64,000 bases of DNA from Christiangramia aestuarii (GCF_009735585.1 NZ_VJVW01000001.1:667698-731697); one strand, 5' to 3'. Counted from the stretch's first letter, positions 35,893 through 44,970 are shown. Notes: a model not told the origin generated them from the sequence alone. Translations and numbers: made by a program.

Positions 35893-36534
35893 ATGCATTT
35901 TCTACCTGAAGAACTTGATGAATACATCGTTGCTCATTCTCAAAAAGAACCGGAGCTTTTAGCTAAATTAAATCGTGAGACCAATCAAAAAGTAATGCAG
36001 CCAAGAATGCTTAGCGGGCATTACCAGGGCCGGGTGCTTAGTCTGCTCTCCAAACTAATCACGCCGAAAACCATCCTGGAAATTGGTACTTATACGGGTT
36101 ATTCTGCCCTGTGCCTGGCAGAAGGAATGCCTGCCGATGGGATACTCCACACCATAGATGTGAACGAGGAGCTTTTCGATTTTCAGAAGAAGTATTTTGA
36201 AATGTCTGAATACAGCCAGCAGATAAAGCAATACCTGGGCGATGCTACCGAGATCGTACCCCAGATAGGTTCGAAATTCGACCTGGTTTTTATAGATGCC
36301 GATAAACCGAATTACCCAAAATATTTTGACCTTATCATTTCTAAAATGAATCCGGGTGGCGTCATTCTTTCAGACAATGTACTTTGGTCTGGGAAAGTGA
36401 TAGAAAAAGTCAAAAAAGAAGATGAGTCCACCCTGGCATTACTGGAATACAACAAAATCCTCGCGGAAGATGAAAGGCTGGAAACGGTGATCCTGCCTGT
36501 AAGAGATGGATTGACGCTTACCAGGGTAAAATAA
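35893..36534 (+). CDS. Class I SAM O-methyltransferase
   Basis: A 213-residue methyltransferase of the COMT-like/caffeoyl-CoA group: I-L-E-I-G-T-Y-T-G-Y-S-A-L (SAM loop), I-D-V-N-E-E acid, F-I-D-A-D-K-P-N-Y (metal-binding region) and L-S-D-N-V-L-W-S-G-K-V. Members methylate catechols, phenolics or CoA esters with Mg; the substrate is unknown. It lies beside the divergent kynU, which makes hydroxylated aromatics, so a link is possible but unproven. One base separates its stop from the convergent PAP2 gene. Confidence 0.9.
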   Translation: MHFLPEELDEYIVAHSQKEPELLAKLNRETNQKVMQPRMLSGHYQGRVLSLLSKLITPKTILEIGTYTGYSALCLAEGMPADGILHTIDVNEELFDFQKKYFEMSEYSQQIKQYLGDATEIVPQIGSKFDLVFIDADKPNYPKYFDLIISKMNPGGVILSDNVLWSGKVIEKVKKEDESTLALLEYNKILAEDERLETVILPVRDGLTLTRVK

Positions 36535-36535
36535 G

Positions 36536-37093
36536 CTAGATAAACCTTCTTCCAGATCTTACGTAAAGGAAATAAAAGAGGTTCGCCAGGATGATCCCAA
36601 CGATCATTCCTACGATTATATCCCCCGGGTAATGCACTCCCACATAGATACGGCTGGTCACGAAAACTATTGGCCAGATATAGGCAAGGTAGATCCAGCG
36701 GGTTTTCTGGGATAATATCAGCACCACAAAAGTGGTGGCAGCAAACGAGGTTGAAGAGTGGCCCGAGAAAAAACTATAGTTGGTGGGTTCCTGAAGTATC
36801 CGGATAAGGTCGGTAAGTTCGGGGGTATTGTTTGGCCTGAGTCGCAGGGCTATTCCTTTTACCAGGTTGGTAAAGCTCCATGTACTAAAAACGCAGGCTA
36901 ACAGGAACAGGGATGAAAAAGAGGCCTTTTTCCAGTGAAAAGCGAGAAAAAAGAACAGGAAAAATAACAGGTAAAGTGGAATCCAGTGCCTTGGGTCGGT
37001 AACGAAGATCCAGAAAGCATCATATCTTTCTATTCCCAGGTTATTTAGATAAACGAACAATTCCCGGTCCCATTGCTGAATCTTCTCCCACAT
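36536..37093 (-). CDS. PAP2 family membrane phosphatase
   Basis: The 185-residue protein has about five to six membrane spans and the full acid-phosphatase triad: K-G-I-A-L-R-L-R-P (Kx6RP), F-F-S-G-H-S-S (SGH) and S-R-I-Y-V-G-V-H-Y-P-G-D (SRx5Hx3D). It should remove phosphates from lipids such as undecaprenyl or phosphatidyl pyrophosphates; the exact lipid is unknown. tatA lies 12 bases upstream on the same strand, so they may be co-transcribed. Confidence 0.9.
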   Translation of the reverse strand: MWEKIQQWDRELFVYLNNLGIERYDAFWIFVTDPRHWIPLYLLFFLFFFLAFHWKKASFSSLFLLACVFSTWSFTNLVKGIALRLRPNNTPELTDLIRILQEPTNYSFFSGHSSTSFAATTFVVLILSQKTRWIYLAYIWPIVFVTSRIYVGVHYPGDIIVGMIVGIILANLFYFLYVRSGRRFI

Positions 37094-37105
37094 TCAAAAA
37101 TAAGA

Positions 37106-37387
37106 TTAGGGCTTACGCCTCACCGAACCGGTGATCTCTTCGATATCTTCTTTCACCTTATCGATCTCCCCTCTTACGTCCTTAGTGAAATCTGTATCTA
37201 TACCCTGTTTTTCAGCGCTCTTCTGAATTTCGCTTTTAATATCGTTCGAGGCATTTCGTATCGCTTTCATTCCTTTTCCCAATCCTCTGGCGATATCCGG
37301 AATCTTATCGGCTCCAAATACCATCACCAGGATAAACATGATAAAAGCAATTTCAGCTCCACTTATAAATAAAGGTAACGTGTGCAT
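37106..37387 (-). CDS. tatA: Twin-arginine translocase subunit TatA/TatE
   Basis: A 93-residue protein with one N-terminal span (about 8-24: A-E-I-A-F-I-M-F-I-L-V-M-V-F-G), the hinge G-A-D-K-I-P-D-I-A-R-G-L-G-K-G and a charged amphipathic tail. TatA oligomerises to form the pore for folded proteins. No TatC is in the window, so the system is split, as often in Bacteroidota. Confidence 0.9.
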   Translation of the reverse strand: MHTLPLFISGAEIAFIMFILVMVFGADKIPDIARGLGKGMKAIRNASNDIKSEIQKSAEKQGIDTDFTKDVRGEIDKVKEDIEEITGSVRRKP

Positions 37388-37419
37388 AGCAGGACAAATA
37401 TAAATACAAATCTAAGCAT

Positions 37420-37448
37420 AAAAAAAGCCGACTCGTTAAAGTCGGCTT
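37420..37448 (-). terminator. Terminator of the M1 peptidase gene
   Basis: AAGCCGAC (37425-37432) pairs with GTCGGCTT (37441-37448); on the minus strand it is followed by T6. It lies 24 bases past the M1 stop (37472) and separates it from tatA. Confidence 0.87.
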
Positions 37449-37471
37449 AAATAATTATCACTTAAAAAGGC

Positions 37472-39769
37472 TTAGTCCTGAGAGCTTTCCTTGAATTCAT
37501 CGAATTCATTTTTAGCTTCTTTCTTAGGCCATGCATTGTTATTTAGATCAACATCTGCTGTTTCAAGATCTGGGTCTAAAGTGATCTTTGTGATCTCCTT
37601 GTTAGTTGGGATCACCTTGCTCACCATCTTATCGTTCTTTCTCCAGATTTGTACAGGATAGGTCTGCTTTTCGGTAGTTCCATCAGCATAGGTAAGCTCT
37701 ACGATGATCGGCATTACCAATCCTCCCGGCTTTTCAAATACTACCTGGTAGAAATACTTAGGAGCTTTCAGGTTCTTTCTTTCTTCCTCACTAAAGTTGT
37801 CCATCACATAAGCCTGAAGCGTCTCAGAGCTCTCCAGAAGAGACTTTTCTTTCATATTCTCGTCGAATTCTGCGTCTTCTTCGGTCACAACATATAGTGC
37901 TTTAGTCTCTTCAGGAGAAGTACCGTAACGCTCTAAGAATTCCCTTCCTTTTTCAGTAGGCTTATCGGTTACATAATACTTATTCACTTCCTTGATCCCT
38001 ATATCCACATTATCTGTAGTATAGAACCATCCTCTCCAGAACCAGTCAAGATCTACGGAAGATGCATCTTCCATAGTTCTGAAAAAGTCTTCAGGAGTTG
38101 GGTGTTTGAACATCCATCTGTTAGAGTAGGTTGCAAAAGCATAATCAAAAAGCTCACGCCCCATGATAGTTTCACGAAGAATGTTCAACGCAGTTGCCGG
38201 CTTTCCGTAGGCGTTATTTCCTAACTGGTGTACCTGCTCAGGGTTAGACATGATTGGTGAAATATAATCCTGATTACCTTTCATATAAGGTACGATCTTG
38301 CTAGGCTCTCCTCTTCTGGAAGGATATTTATCCATTGGCGCAACTGCTTCTGGATAGGCCTCGGCAAATTCCTGCTCTGCCACATACTGAACGAAAGTGT
38401 TGATACCTTCATCCATCCATCCCCACTGACGCTCATCTGAATTCACGATCATTGGGAAGTAGTTATGACCTACCTCGTGGATGATCACACTCATCATCCC
38501 AAACTTGGTACGGTCGCTGTAATTCCCATCTTCATCTGGACGACCATAGTTCCAGCATATCATTGGATATTCCATCCCCTGGTTTTTGGCGTGTACAGAT
38601 ACAGCCTTATGATAAGGATACTGGAAGGTGTGTTTTGAGTAGCTCTTCAAGGTACTAGCCACAACTTTGGTAGACCATTCTTCCCAAAGCGGGTTACCTT
38701 CTTTTGGATAAAGAGAAACAGCCATCACATCTTTACCTATAACATCTACTGCCATCATATCAAGAATGAACTTTCTGGAAGTAGAAAATGCAAAGTCACG
38801 CACCATTTCTGCTTTATAGGTCCAGGTCTTTGTCTTTTCAGCAAAACCTTTTTCAGCTTTTTCAGCCTCCTCCTGGGTTACGATCATTACAGGCTTGTCG
38901 TAAGACTTTTTTGCCTGCTCGTAACGCTTCATCATTTCTTTTGAGTAAACCTCTTTCCTGTTCTGAAGTTCACCGGTAGCTTCCATAACGTGGTCTGCCG
39001 GTACAGTGATGTTCACCTCATAATCTCCGAAAGGAAGCGCGAATTCTCCGTTCCCCCAGAACTGGTAGTTTTGCCATCCTTCTACATCATTATAAACCGC
39101 CATTCTTGGAAAGAACTGGGCGATCACATAAGCCTTGTTTCCATCTTCAGGGAAAAATTCGTAACCAGAGCGTGCACGATTGGTTACGTGATTATTCACA
39201 TTATAAGACCAGTCGATATCGAAAGTAAAGCTTTCACCGGCTTTAAGAGGCTGCTTCAGGTCTATTCTCATCATCGTCTGGTGAATGGTATATTTTAAAG
39301 GAGAACCATTGCTGGAAACTTCCTTGATATTGAATCCGCCATCAAATGGCTCTTCCATATACTTATTAGCGAATCTACCAGGTGTAGCTACCGGAGCCAT
39401 CCCCTCACCATCTTTCTGTGGTGCATCCTTTTTCCTGATGTTCTGGTCCAGCTGAACCCAAAGATATTCCAGATCCTGTGGAGAATTATTGTGATAGGTT
39501 ATAGTTTCTTCACCGGTAAGCACAGAGTTCTTGTCATCAAGAACGATATCCATCTTATAATCTGCCTCATTCTGGTAATAGGCCGGTCCCGGGGCACCAG
39601 ATGCAGTTCTATATTGGTTTGGAGTGGCAAGCTCCTGGTACATTTGCCTGAATTTGTTTTGATTTGTGTGGCCTTCCTGCCGTGTTGTTTCCTGGGTCGC
39701 TTCCTGCGCAGATACGCCTGCGAAAACGAACATTAAAAACACGGAGCATAGCATGTTTAATTTCTTCAT
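37472..39769 (-). CDS. M1 family metallopeptidase, secreted
   Basis: A signal peptide (to about residue 21) is followed by an M1 aminopeptidase-like protein of 765 residues. The gluzincin site is complete: H431-E-V-G-H435, an 18-residue gap and E454 (W-M-D-E-G-I-N). The exopeptidase signature is Q-G-M-E-Y-P-M rather than G-x-M-E-N, so recognition of the free N-terminus may differ from classic aminopeptidases; I recall the same form in other Bacteroidota M1 proteins. The DUF6702-like gene lies 63 bases upstream on the same strand. Confidence 0.92.
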   Translation of the reverse strand: MKKLNMLCSVFLMFVFAGVSAQEATQETTRQEGHTNQNKFRQMYQELATPNQYRTASGAPGPAYYQNEADYKMDIVLDDKNSVLTGEETITYHNNSPQDLEYLWVQLDQNIRKKDAPQKDGEGMAPVATPGRFANKYMEEPFDGGFNIKEVSSNGSPLKYTIHQTMMRIDLKQPLKAGESFTFDIDWSYNVNNHVTNRARSGYEFFPEDGNKAYVIAQFFPRMAVYNDVEGWQNYQFWGNGEFALPFGDYEVNITVPADHVMEATGELQNRKEVYSKEMMKRYEQAKKSYDKPVMIVTQEEAEKAEKGFAEKTKTWTYKAEMVRDFAFSTSRKFILDMMAVDVIGKDVMAVSLYPKEGNPLWEEWSTKVVASTLKSYSKHTFQYPYHKAVSVHAKNQGMEYPMICWNYGRPDEDGNYSDRTKFGMMSVIIHEVGHNYFPMIVNSDERQWGWMDEGINTFVQYVAEQEFAEAYPEAVAPMDKYPSRRGEPSKIVPYMKGNQDYISPIMSNPEQVHQLGNNAYGKPATALNILRETIMGRELFDYAFATYSNRWMFKHPTPEDFFRTMEDASSVDLDWFWRGWFYTTDNVDIGIKEVNKYYVTDKPTEKGREFLERYGTSPEETKALYVVTEEDAEFDENMKEKSLLESSETLQAYVMDNFSEEERKNLKAPKYFYQVVFEKPGGLVMPIIVELTYADGTTEKQTYPVQIWRKNDKMVSKVIPTNKEITKITLDPDLETADVDLNNNAWPKKEAKNEFDEFKESSQD

Positions 39770-39832
39770 TTACTTTGTTTTAATTTAAGGTTGCTAAAAA
39801 TAGGTATTTTAATTTCTACTAAAGAAAGCTTT

Positions 39833-40339
39833 TTAAAAATTTACCGTCTGGCTCCCGTTGCCTTTAACCAGCAACATACTTTCTATAGTTTTATCCTTCT
39901 TCACATGAACAATATTCTTCTGGGAATCAAAAAGGTCTGTAAGTATTAGGTTTTCAACCTTAACCTTTTTGAAACTTTTAACTCCTGCGGCCTCTATGAA
40001 CATAACTACCTGGTCTGCGTCAAACTTACTTCCCAGTAGCTTCAATTTCTGCTCCTTGCCTTCAACTGAAATCCTTAATTTCTTCTCCAGGTATTTCTGA
40101 ATTATCTCCCTGTTCTTTTCCAGGTCCTCTTTATAGGACAGGCTGATTTCCTGCTGATATCTTTTGCTAAGAACATTTTCGAGATCGTCTATAAAAACCC
40201 TGGAAATTATCTGGATGCTTTGAACTTCCTCATTGTATTCAACTTCAGTAACGCTAAGGTAAGTTTCGTGATCCCTGGTCGTGAAGGAACTAAACAGTAT
40301 AAGGCCAAAGACAAGTGCTAAAGTCTTCTTCATTTTCAT
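39833..40339 (-). CDS. DUF6702-like exported protein
   Basis: A 168-residue protein with a signal peptide (M-K-M-K-K-T-L-A-L-V-F-G, cleavage near S-F-T). The mature part has H-E-T-Y-L-S-V-T-E-V-E-Y, R-V-F-I-D-D-L-E-N-V-L and Q-T-V-N-F at the end, the DUF6702 pattern I associate with flavobacterial genes upstream of M1 peptidases (from memory). Three ATGs are in frame at 40348, 40339 and 40333; I use 40339. Function unknown; co-expression with the M1 gene is likely. Confidence 0.8.
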   Translation of the reverse strand: MKMKKTLALVFGLILFSSFTTRDHETYLSVTEVEYNEEVQSIQIISRVFIDDLENVLSKRYQQEISLSYKEDLEKNREIIQKYLEKKLRISVEGKEQKLKLLGSKFDADQVVMFIEAAGVKSFKKVKVENLILTDLFDSQKNIVHVKKDKTIESMLLVKGNGSQTVNF

Positions 40340-40441
40340 TTTTAACATAAATAGAGCAAAAACCAATCCAAAATGATCTTATTCAAATCTCCATAGTTTT
40401 AGACGCCAATGGATAGAAAAGGTTTAATTTTTTATGGAAAT

Positions 40442-41290
40442 TTAACTGGGTAGCTGTACGGGATTATTCAAAATAGCTCCTCTTCTCTCCCTGAAATCTT
40501 CGATCTTGGTCTGAAAATATTCAATAAGGACAAAGGCGTTGTTATTGATGACCAGTCTTTTAAAACGGGTATCCTCGGTACAAAAATAAACGAAATTACA
40601 TATTTCGTTCTCCTTTAGCTTAAGATCTTCTCTAAAGAATTCGTTACCTACGATCGCAATACTTTTATTGGCCAGTTCTTGTGGCGAATATTCCTTTGGA
40701 GCGTCCTTATTTTTTCCGGCAAGTTTATCCATTACAGCGCCCGCAATAAGGTCCAGTCTTAATCCTCCATTAAGTACTGGTTTCTCATAAGGATTCATTT
40801 CCCGGTCTTTCTGGATGAAATCATCCAGCCGGTTCTGCAGTTTATATTTGTTTTCCACTTCGGTGGTGGAGATCTGGGAAAGGTCGTTTGCCAAATATCC
40901 TGAAAGCTGGATATCGTCTATCACCACTTCAGCAAGTTCGTTCACGGAACTTTGCAATTTTATGGTAATTGAACCTTCCTCTATCATCCTGCGGGTAACC
41001 AGCACTGTCTTATTTTGAAATTGTACTGAAGAAACATACAGGCTATCATCTTCCTGCGCCAGAATATTAAATTCGCCATTACTCCCTGTTATTGCCCCCT
41101 TTTCCAGGTTCAGGTTTACGATATGAATCTTTTCTACATTTTCGTTATCTGCCTGTACTTTTCCTTTCAGGAGTCCGGGTTGCTGCGCCTGGACGGTAAG
41201 ATTTGAAACTAGCATGAAAATGAAAAGGCTCCACAGGCCTTTTTTCGATCTGATGCTTGAAAATGATTTTTTGATGTTGATGTTTTTCAT
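40442..41290 (-). CDS. Carboxypeptidase-regulatory-like domain protein, paralogue A
   Basis: The 282-residue protein has a signal peptide (cut after about 35) and a CarboxypepD_reg-like beta domain (about 40-130: G-K-V-Q-A-D-N-E-N-V, G-S-N-G-E-F, S-S-V-Q-F). It keeps N-E-L-A-E-V-V-I-D-D-I-Q-L-S-G and, after a variable middle, the C-terminal block E-I-C-N-F-V-Y-F-C-T-E-D. Unlike TonB-dependent receptors it has no barrel. It is the third of three tandem homologues, 20 bases after paralogue B. Function unknown. Confidence 0.85.
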   Translation of the reverse strand: MKNINIKKSFSSIRSKKGLWSLFIFMLVSNLTVQAQQPGLLKGKVQADNENVEKIHIVNLNLEKGAITGSNGEFNILAQEDDSLYVSSVQFQNKTVLVTRRMIEEGSITIKLQSSVNELAEVVIDDIQLSGYLANDLSQISTTEVENKYKLQNRLDDFIQKDREMNPYEKPVLNGGLRLDLIAGAVMDKLAGKNKDAPKEYSPQELANKSIAIVGNEFFREDLKLKENEICNFVYFCTEDTRFKRLVINNNAFVLIEYFQTKIEDFRERRGAILNNPVQLPS

Positions 41291-41310
41291 GATTTCACAA
41301 AAAAAGTGAT

Positions 41311-42078
41311 TTATTCCAGTACACGCAACTCTTTGAAAGAAACTATTTTATTTTCAAATAGTTCCATTAATTTAAAGATGCTTTCCGCTTGCAAATGGCT
41401 GGTGTATTCAGGATCTTCTGCACAGAAATAAAGAAAGTTTATGATCTCGGATTCTTCGATTTTAAATTTCTCCATGAAAAAAGCAGGGCCGAACAATGCC
41501 AGGCCTTTATTCACTTTCTGGAACAATTTATTATTGCTTTCTGCTTTTTCCAGTCTTTCGGTGGTACCGTTTAAACGATTCAGAATTGCTATGGGACTAC
41601 CATTTCCTGTAGCAGATTGCACGGCCAGTTCCAGGCTACTTCTCCTGGGTTTGGGAAAAGGAATACCCAGCTTTTCGTAAACAGATTCGGGAACTTTGTT
41701 GATATCTCCTGAAAGCACTCCCGATAATTTAATATCGTCCAGCCTTACTTCATCCAGTTCATTGAATTTTTCCTTCAATTCGATGAGCAAGGTTTGCTGG
41801 AAAGAAGCTTCCTGAATTACCAGCCGCTCATGTTGATATTGAACGGAAGAAATGAAAAGACTGTCTCCCGGCCTGGCCAGAATACTGAAATCTCCCTGTT
41901 CGTTGCTCGTAGTTCCCAACTCGGCAGTTAAATTAACCACATGAACACCACCGGCATATTGCATACTGTCTACTGCTATCTTTCCATTCAGCATACGTCT
42001 TTCCTGTGCAGCCAGTTTGATAGCCCCAAAGCATATTAGGAGAAAGATTAGGGATTTATTAATTCTCTGTTTTGGCAT
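41311..42078 (-). CDS. Carboxypeptidase-regulatory-like domain protein, paralogue B
   Basis: A 255-residue homologue of its two neighbours: signal peptide, domain with T-S-N-E-Q-G-D-F-S-I-L-A, S-S-V-Q-Y, N-E-L-D-E-V-R-L-D-D-I-K-L-S-G and a C-terminal E-I-I-N-F-L-Y-F-C-A-E-D. Its start overlaps the end of paralogue C by 20 bases, which suggests translational coupling. The middle region (about 120-190) is not conserved between the copies. Function unknown. Confidence 0.85.
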   Translation of the reverse strand: MPKQRINKSLIFLLICFGAIKLAAQERRMLNGKIAVDSMQYAGGVHVVNLTAELGTTSNEQGDFSILARPGDSLFISSVQYQHERLVIQEASFQQTLLIELKEKFNELDEVRLDDIKLSGVLSGDINKVPESVYEKLGIPFPKPRRSSLELAVQSATGNGSPIAILNRLNGTTERLEKAESNNKLFQKVNKGLALFGPAFFMEKFKIEESEIINFLYFCAEDPEYTSHLQAESIFKLMELFENKIVSFKELRVLE

Positions 42079-42886
42079 TTAGTTCTCTTAGATTGATGAA
42101 GGCTTCTATTTTAGACTCATATAAATCAATGAGGTCTAAAGGATTTGATGATTGAACGTTCTTGGTAAACCTGGGATCCGTTGCACAGTAAAAAACGAAA
42201 TTCTCTATCTCAGCCTGCGGAAGCTCCAGTTCTTCAATAAAAAAATCTCCACCCAAAAGATCGATTCCTTTTTGCACCCTGGCCTGCATTTTCTCCAGAT
42301 CCAGAACATTTTGCAAATACTTCGTCCGGCCATTTATATCATTTATAATAACATCCAAGGGCACACCACCCAATAATACGCCCAGGTAAGCCCAGCGACT
42401 TTTTATACCGGCGCTGGCAGTATATAGTTTTAGCTCGGTTTGGGTAAGTTTTCTTTCAGGATAGGGAATCCCATACTTCTCCCTTTTGAAATAATCGATC
42501 TTTGGAAGGTCTGCATCCAAATGACCACTTAGTCTAAGGTCTGTAAGTTGCACTTCCTCTAGTTCGTTCCGTGCTGGATAAAGTTGGACCACGTATCCGG
42601 TTTCTTTAAGGTCTTGCTTTTTAAGCTGAATTTTTCTGTTTTCGAATTGAATGGAAGAAAAGAATAAAGTATCTCCAAGCCGGGCCCTGATCTTGAAATC
42701 CCCTTCTTGATTGGTGGTGGTACCGGTCTGAAAGTTCAGGTTGACCACATGGATATTACTCACATTAAGACTATCTGCCTGCACCCGGCCTTCCAGCCAT
42801 TCGATCTCCTGGGAGAAAGCCGGAAAACTCATAAGTAATAATGAACAGATCAAGGCCGGAAACCTTAAAGTATCTATAATGGTCAA
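42059..42886 (-). CDS. Carboxypeptidase-regulatory-like domain protein, paralogue C
   Basis: The first-transcribed of the three copies, 275 residues. It has a signal peptide (M-T-I-I-D-T-L-R-F-P-A-L-I), the domain with N-Q-E-G-D-F-K-I-R-A, S-S-I-Q-F, N-E-L-E-E-V-Q-L-T-D-L-R-L-S-G and the C-terminal E-I-E-N-F-V-F-Y-C-A-T-D. Pairwise similarity to A and B is clear in both conserved blocks and weak elsewhere, so the duplications look old. It is divergent from pepE. Confidence 0.85.
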   Translation of the reverse strand: MTIIDTLRFPALICSLLLMSFPAFSQEIEWLEGRVQADSLNVSNIHVVNLNFQTGTTTNQEGDFKIRARLGDTLFFSSIQFENRKIQLKKQDLKETGYVVQLYPARNELEEVQLTDLRLSGHLDADLPKIDYFKREKYGIPYPERKLTQTELKLYTASAGIKSRWAYLGVLLGGVPLDVIINDINGRTKYLQNVLDLEKMQARVQKGIDLLGGDFFIEELELPQAEIENFVFYCATDPRFTKNVQSSNPLDLIDLYESKIEAFINLRELNAKTEN

Positions 42887-43001
42887 ATTGAATCGGTTAG
42901 TATTCGGTAAATTATAACGTCTAAATTTTCGATTTCGCCTTTAGAAATGGCCAAACTTTTCTTAATCGCAGTGATTCTCTACATTTACACTAAAAAATAA
43001 C

Positions 43002-43706
43002 ATGAACGCAATACTCGCCAGCACCTCAACTCTACATGAACAGGATTACCTGGAATATCTAATCCCGCATTTACCGGAACTTTATAAAGATGCAGAAGAA
43101 GTTTTATTTATTCCCTATGCCAGGCCCGGCGGAATCTCCCATGATGAATATACCGCGAAGGCTGCCGAAGCATTTTCAAAGGCCGGAATAAAATTAAAAG
43201 GCATCCATGAATTTGAAGATGCGGTTGAAGCGGTTAAAAATGCCGAGGGAATATTTACTGGAGGAGGAAACACTTTTTTACTGGTTTCGGAACTCTACCG
43301 GAATAAGGTAATGAATGTTATCAAAGAAGCGGTTAAAAATGGCACTCCTTATATGGGTACCAGTGCCGGCACCAATATTGGAGGCCTAAGCATGCAAACC
43401 ACCAACGATATGCCCATTGTATATCCACCTTCTTTCCAGACCCTGGGATTGGTCCCTTTCAACATTAATCCGCACTATCTCGATCCAGATCCAGGCTCTA
43501 CCCATAAAGGAGAAACAAGGGAGACTAGAATCAAGGAATTTCACGGCCTCAATTCTCAACCAGTGATCGGCCTCAGGGAGGGCAGCTGGCTTGAGCTGAA
43601 GGATAATAAAGTTACGTTAAAAGGGAAGCTAAAGGCGAGACTTTTTAAAAAGGATAAAGTACCTTTCGAAATAGAGACAGGAACAGATTTAACCGATTTA
43701 AATTAG
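43002..43706 (+). CDS. pepE: Dipeptidase E
   Basis: PepE (family S51) hydrolyses N-terminal aspartyl dipeptides in the cytosol. The 234-residue protein has G-G-G-N-T-F, the nucleophile elbow G-T-S-A-G-T-N with Ser121, Asp136 in T-N-D-M-P and His158 in N-P-H-Y-L-D, each shifted by +1 from the Salmonella Ser120/Asp135/His157. The size is normal. glsA follows after one base, so Asp and Gln-derived nitrogen use is linked in one transcript (inference). Confidence 0.93.
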   Translation: MNAILASTSTLHEQDYLEYLIPHLPELYKDAEEVLFIPYARPGGISHDEYTAKAAEAFSKAGIKLKGIHEFEDAVEAVKNAEGIFTGGGNTFLLVSELYRNKVMNVIKEAVKNGTPYMGTSAGTNIGGLSMQTTNDMPIVYPPSFQTLGLVPFNINPHYLDPDPGSTHKGETRETRIKEFHGLNSQPVIGLREGSWLELKDNKVTLKGKLKARLFKKDKVPFEIETGTDLTDLN

Positions 43707-43707
43707 T

Positions 43708-44622
43708 ATGGATTACCAGCATATCCTTGATACAATTCACGATGAAATGAGTTACAGGGATGTAAAAGGAAAAGTAGCCTCTTACATTCCCGAACTCGCC
43801 AAAGTAGACCGAAAAAAATTCGGAATGCATGTGTATTGCGGGGATAAGCAACATTTTTGTTTTGGGGACAGCAAGGAGAACTTTTCCATTCAGAGTATCT
43901 CCAAGGTATTCACCCTAGCCATGGCCATGCGCTTGATGGGGGAAGATCTTTGGGACCGTGTAGATGTTGAACCTTCAGGGGATCCCTTTAACAGTCTTAC
44001 CCAGCTGGAATACGAAAGCGGAATTCCTAGAAATCCTTTTATCAATGCCGGAGCCCTGGTGATTTCAGACATCCTGGTAGACCAACTGGATGATCCTAAA
44101 AAAGAACTGCTGGAATTCGTGAGGCATATTACCGGAGATCCGAATATAGATTATGACAAGACCGTGGCTGCTTCAGAAAAAGCTACTGGCTACCGCAATA
44201 TTGCCCTGGTAAATTATATCAAGGCGCTTGGAAATATAAAATGTGATGTAGAACCCATAGTGGATTTCTATTTTCACCAATGTTCCCTGGCGATGTCCTG
44301 TGAAGATCTTTCCAAAGCTTTCATGCTTTTTGCCAACAGGGGAAGGATACTGGATACCAACGAGAAAATTTTAAAGCCTAAAACCGTCAAAAGGATCAAC
44401 GCACTTATGCAGACCTGCGGTTTCTATGATGAAGCGGGAGAATTCAGTTTCCAGGTAGGCTTACCCGGAAAAAGTGGTGTTGGTGGAGGAATCGTCGCAA
44501 TCCATCCAAAGAATTATTCAGTAGCTGTTTGGAGCCCGATTTTGAACGAAAAGGGAAATTCAGAACTTGGGATGAAGGCACTGGAAAGATTTACCACCCT
44601 TACCGGCGTTTCGGTATTCTGA
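43708..44622 (+). CDS. glsA: Glutaminase
   Basis: This serine-dependent glutaminase converts glutamine to glutamate and ammonia. In 304 residues the catalytic motif S63-I-S-K66 (I-Q-S-I-S-K-V-F), the N-P-F-I-N-A-G-A substrate block and the C-terminal P-G-K-S-G-V-G-G-G are visible, all typical of the GlsA/YbaS/YneH beta-lactamase-like fold. It is downstream of pepE by one base and ends near a bidirectional terminator. Confidence 0.95.
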   Translation: MDYQHILDTIHDEMSYRDVKGKVASYIPELAKVDRKKFGMHVYCGDKQHFCFGDSKENFSIQSISKVFTLAMAMRLMGEDLWDRVDVEPSGDPFNSLTQLEYESGIPRNPFINAGALVISDILVDQLDDPKKELLEFVRHITGDPNIDYDKTVAASEKATGYRNIALVNYIKALGNIKCDVEPIVDFYFHQCSLAMSCEDLSKAFMLFANRGRILDTNEKILKPKTVKRINALMQTCGFYDEAGEFSFQVGLPGKSGVGGGIVAIHPKNYSVAVWSPILNEKGNSELGMKALERFTTLTGVSVF

Positions 44623-44638
44623 ATTAGGGGTACAAAAA

Positions 44639-44670
44639 AATGCCTTCCGGAGACCGAAAAGCATTCTTTT
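44639..44670. terminator. Imperfect bidirectional terminator (glsA / rpsT)
   Basis: AATGCCTTCCGG (44639-44650) faces CCGAAAAGCATT (44654-44665) with two mismatches, an A-run before it and CTTTTAT after it. It lies between two convergent genes. Confidence 0.6.
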
Positions 44671-44691
44671 ATAAATTGAACACTGCTAAAA

Positions 44692-44940
44692 TTAAAGTGC
44701 TGCGACGTGCTTAGTCAAGTTTGACTTTAGGTTAGCAGCTTTATTATCGTGAATAATATTATTCTTAGCCAATTTGTCGATCATAGAAATCACAGAAGGC
44801 AACATTCCTTCAGCCTCTTTCTTATCGGCGTCACGCAATTTTTTGATCGCGTTCCTGGTAGTTTTATGCTGGTAGCGATTTCTAAGACGCTTAGTCTCAT
44901 TGCTACGAATCCTCTTCAACGCTGACTTATGATTTGCCAT
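44692..44940 (-). CDS. rpsT: 30S ribosomal protein S20
   Basis: S20 is an early 16S rRNA-binding protein. The 82-residue product is very basic: [23 protein letters not shown], then helical blocks ending N-L-T-K-H-V-A-A-L. It is somewhat shorter than E. coli S20 (87), as usual in Bacteroidota. The two tRNA-Glu genes lie 30 bases upstream on the same strand with no clear promoter between, so it may be transcribed with them. Confidence 0.95.
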   Translation of the reverse strand: MANHKSALKRIRSNETKRLRNRYQHKTTRNAIKKLRDADKKEAEGMLPSVISMIDKLAKNNIIHDNKAANLKSNLTKHVAAL

Positions 44941-44970
44941 TTCAGTTATTATTTAAATGTGTTTTAAAAG

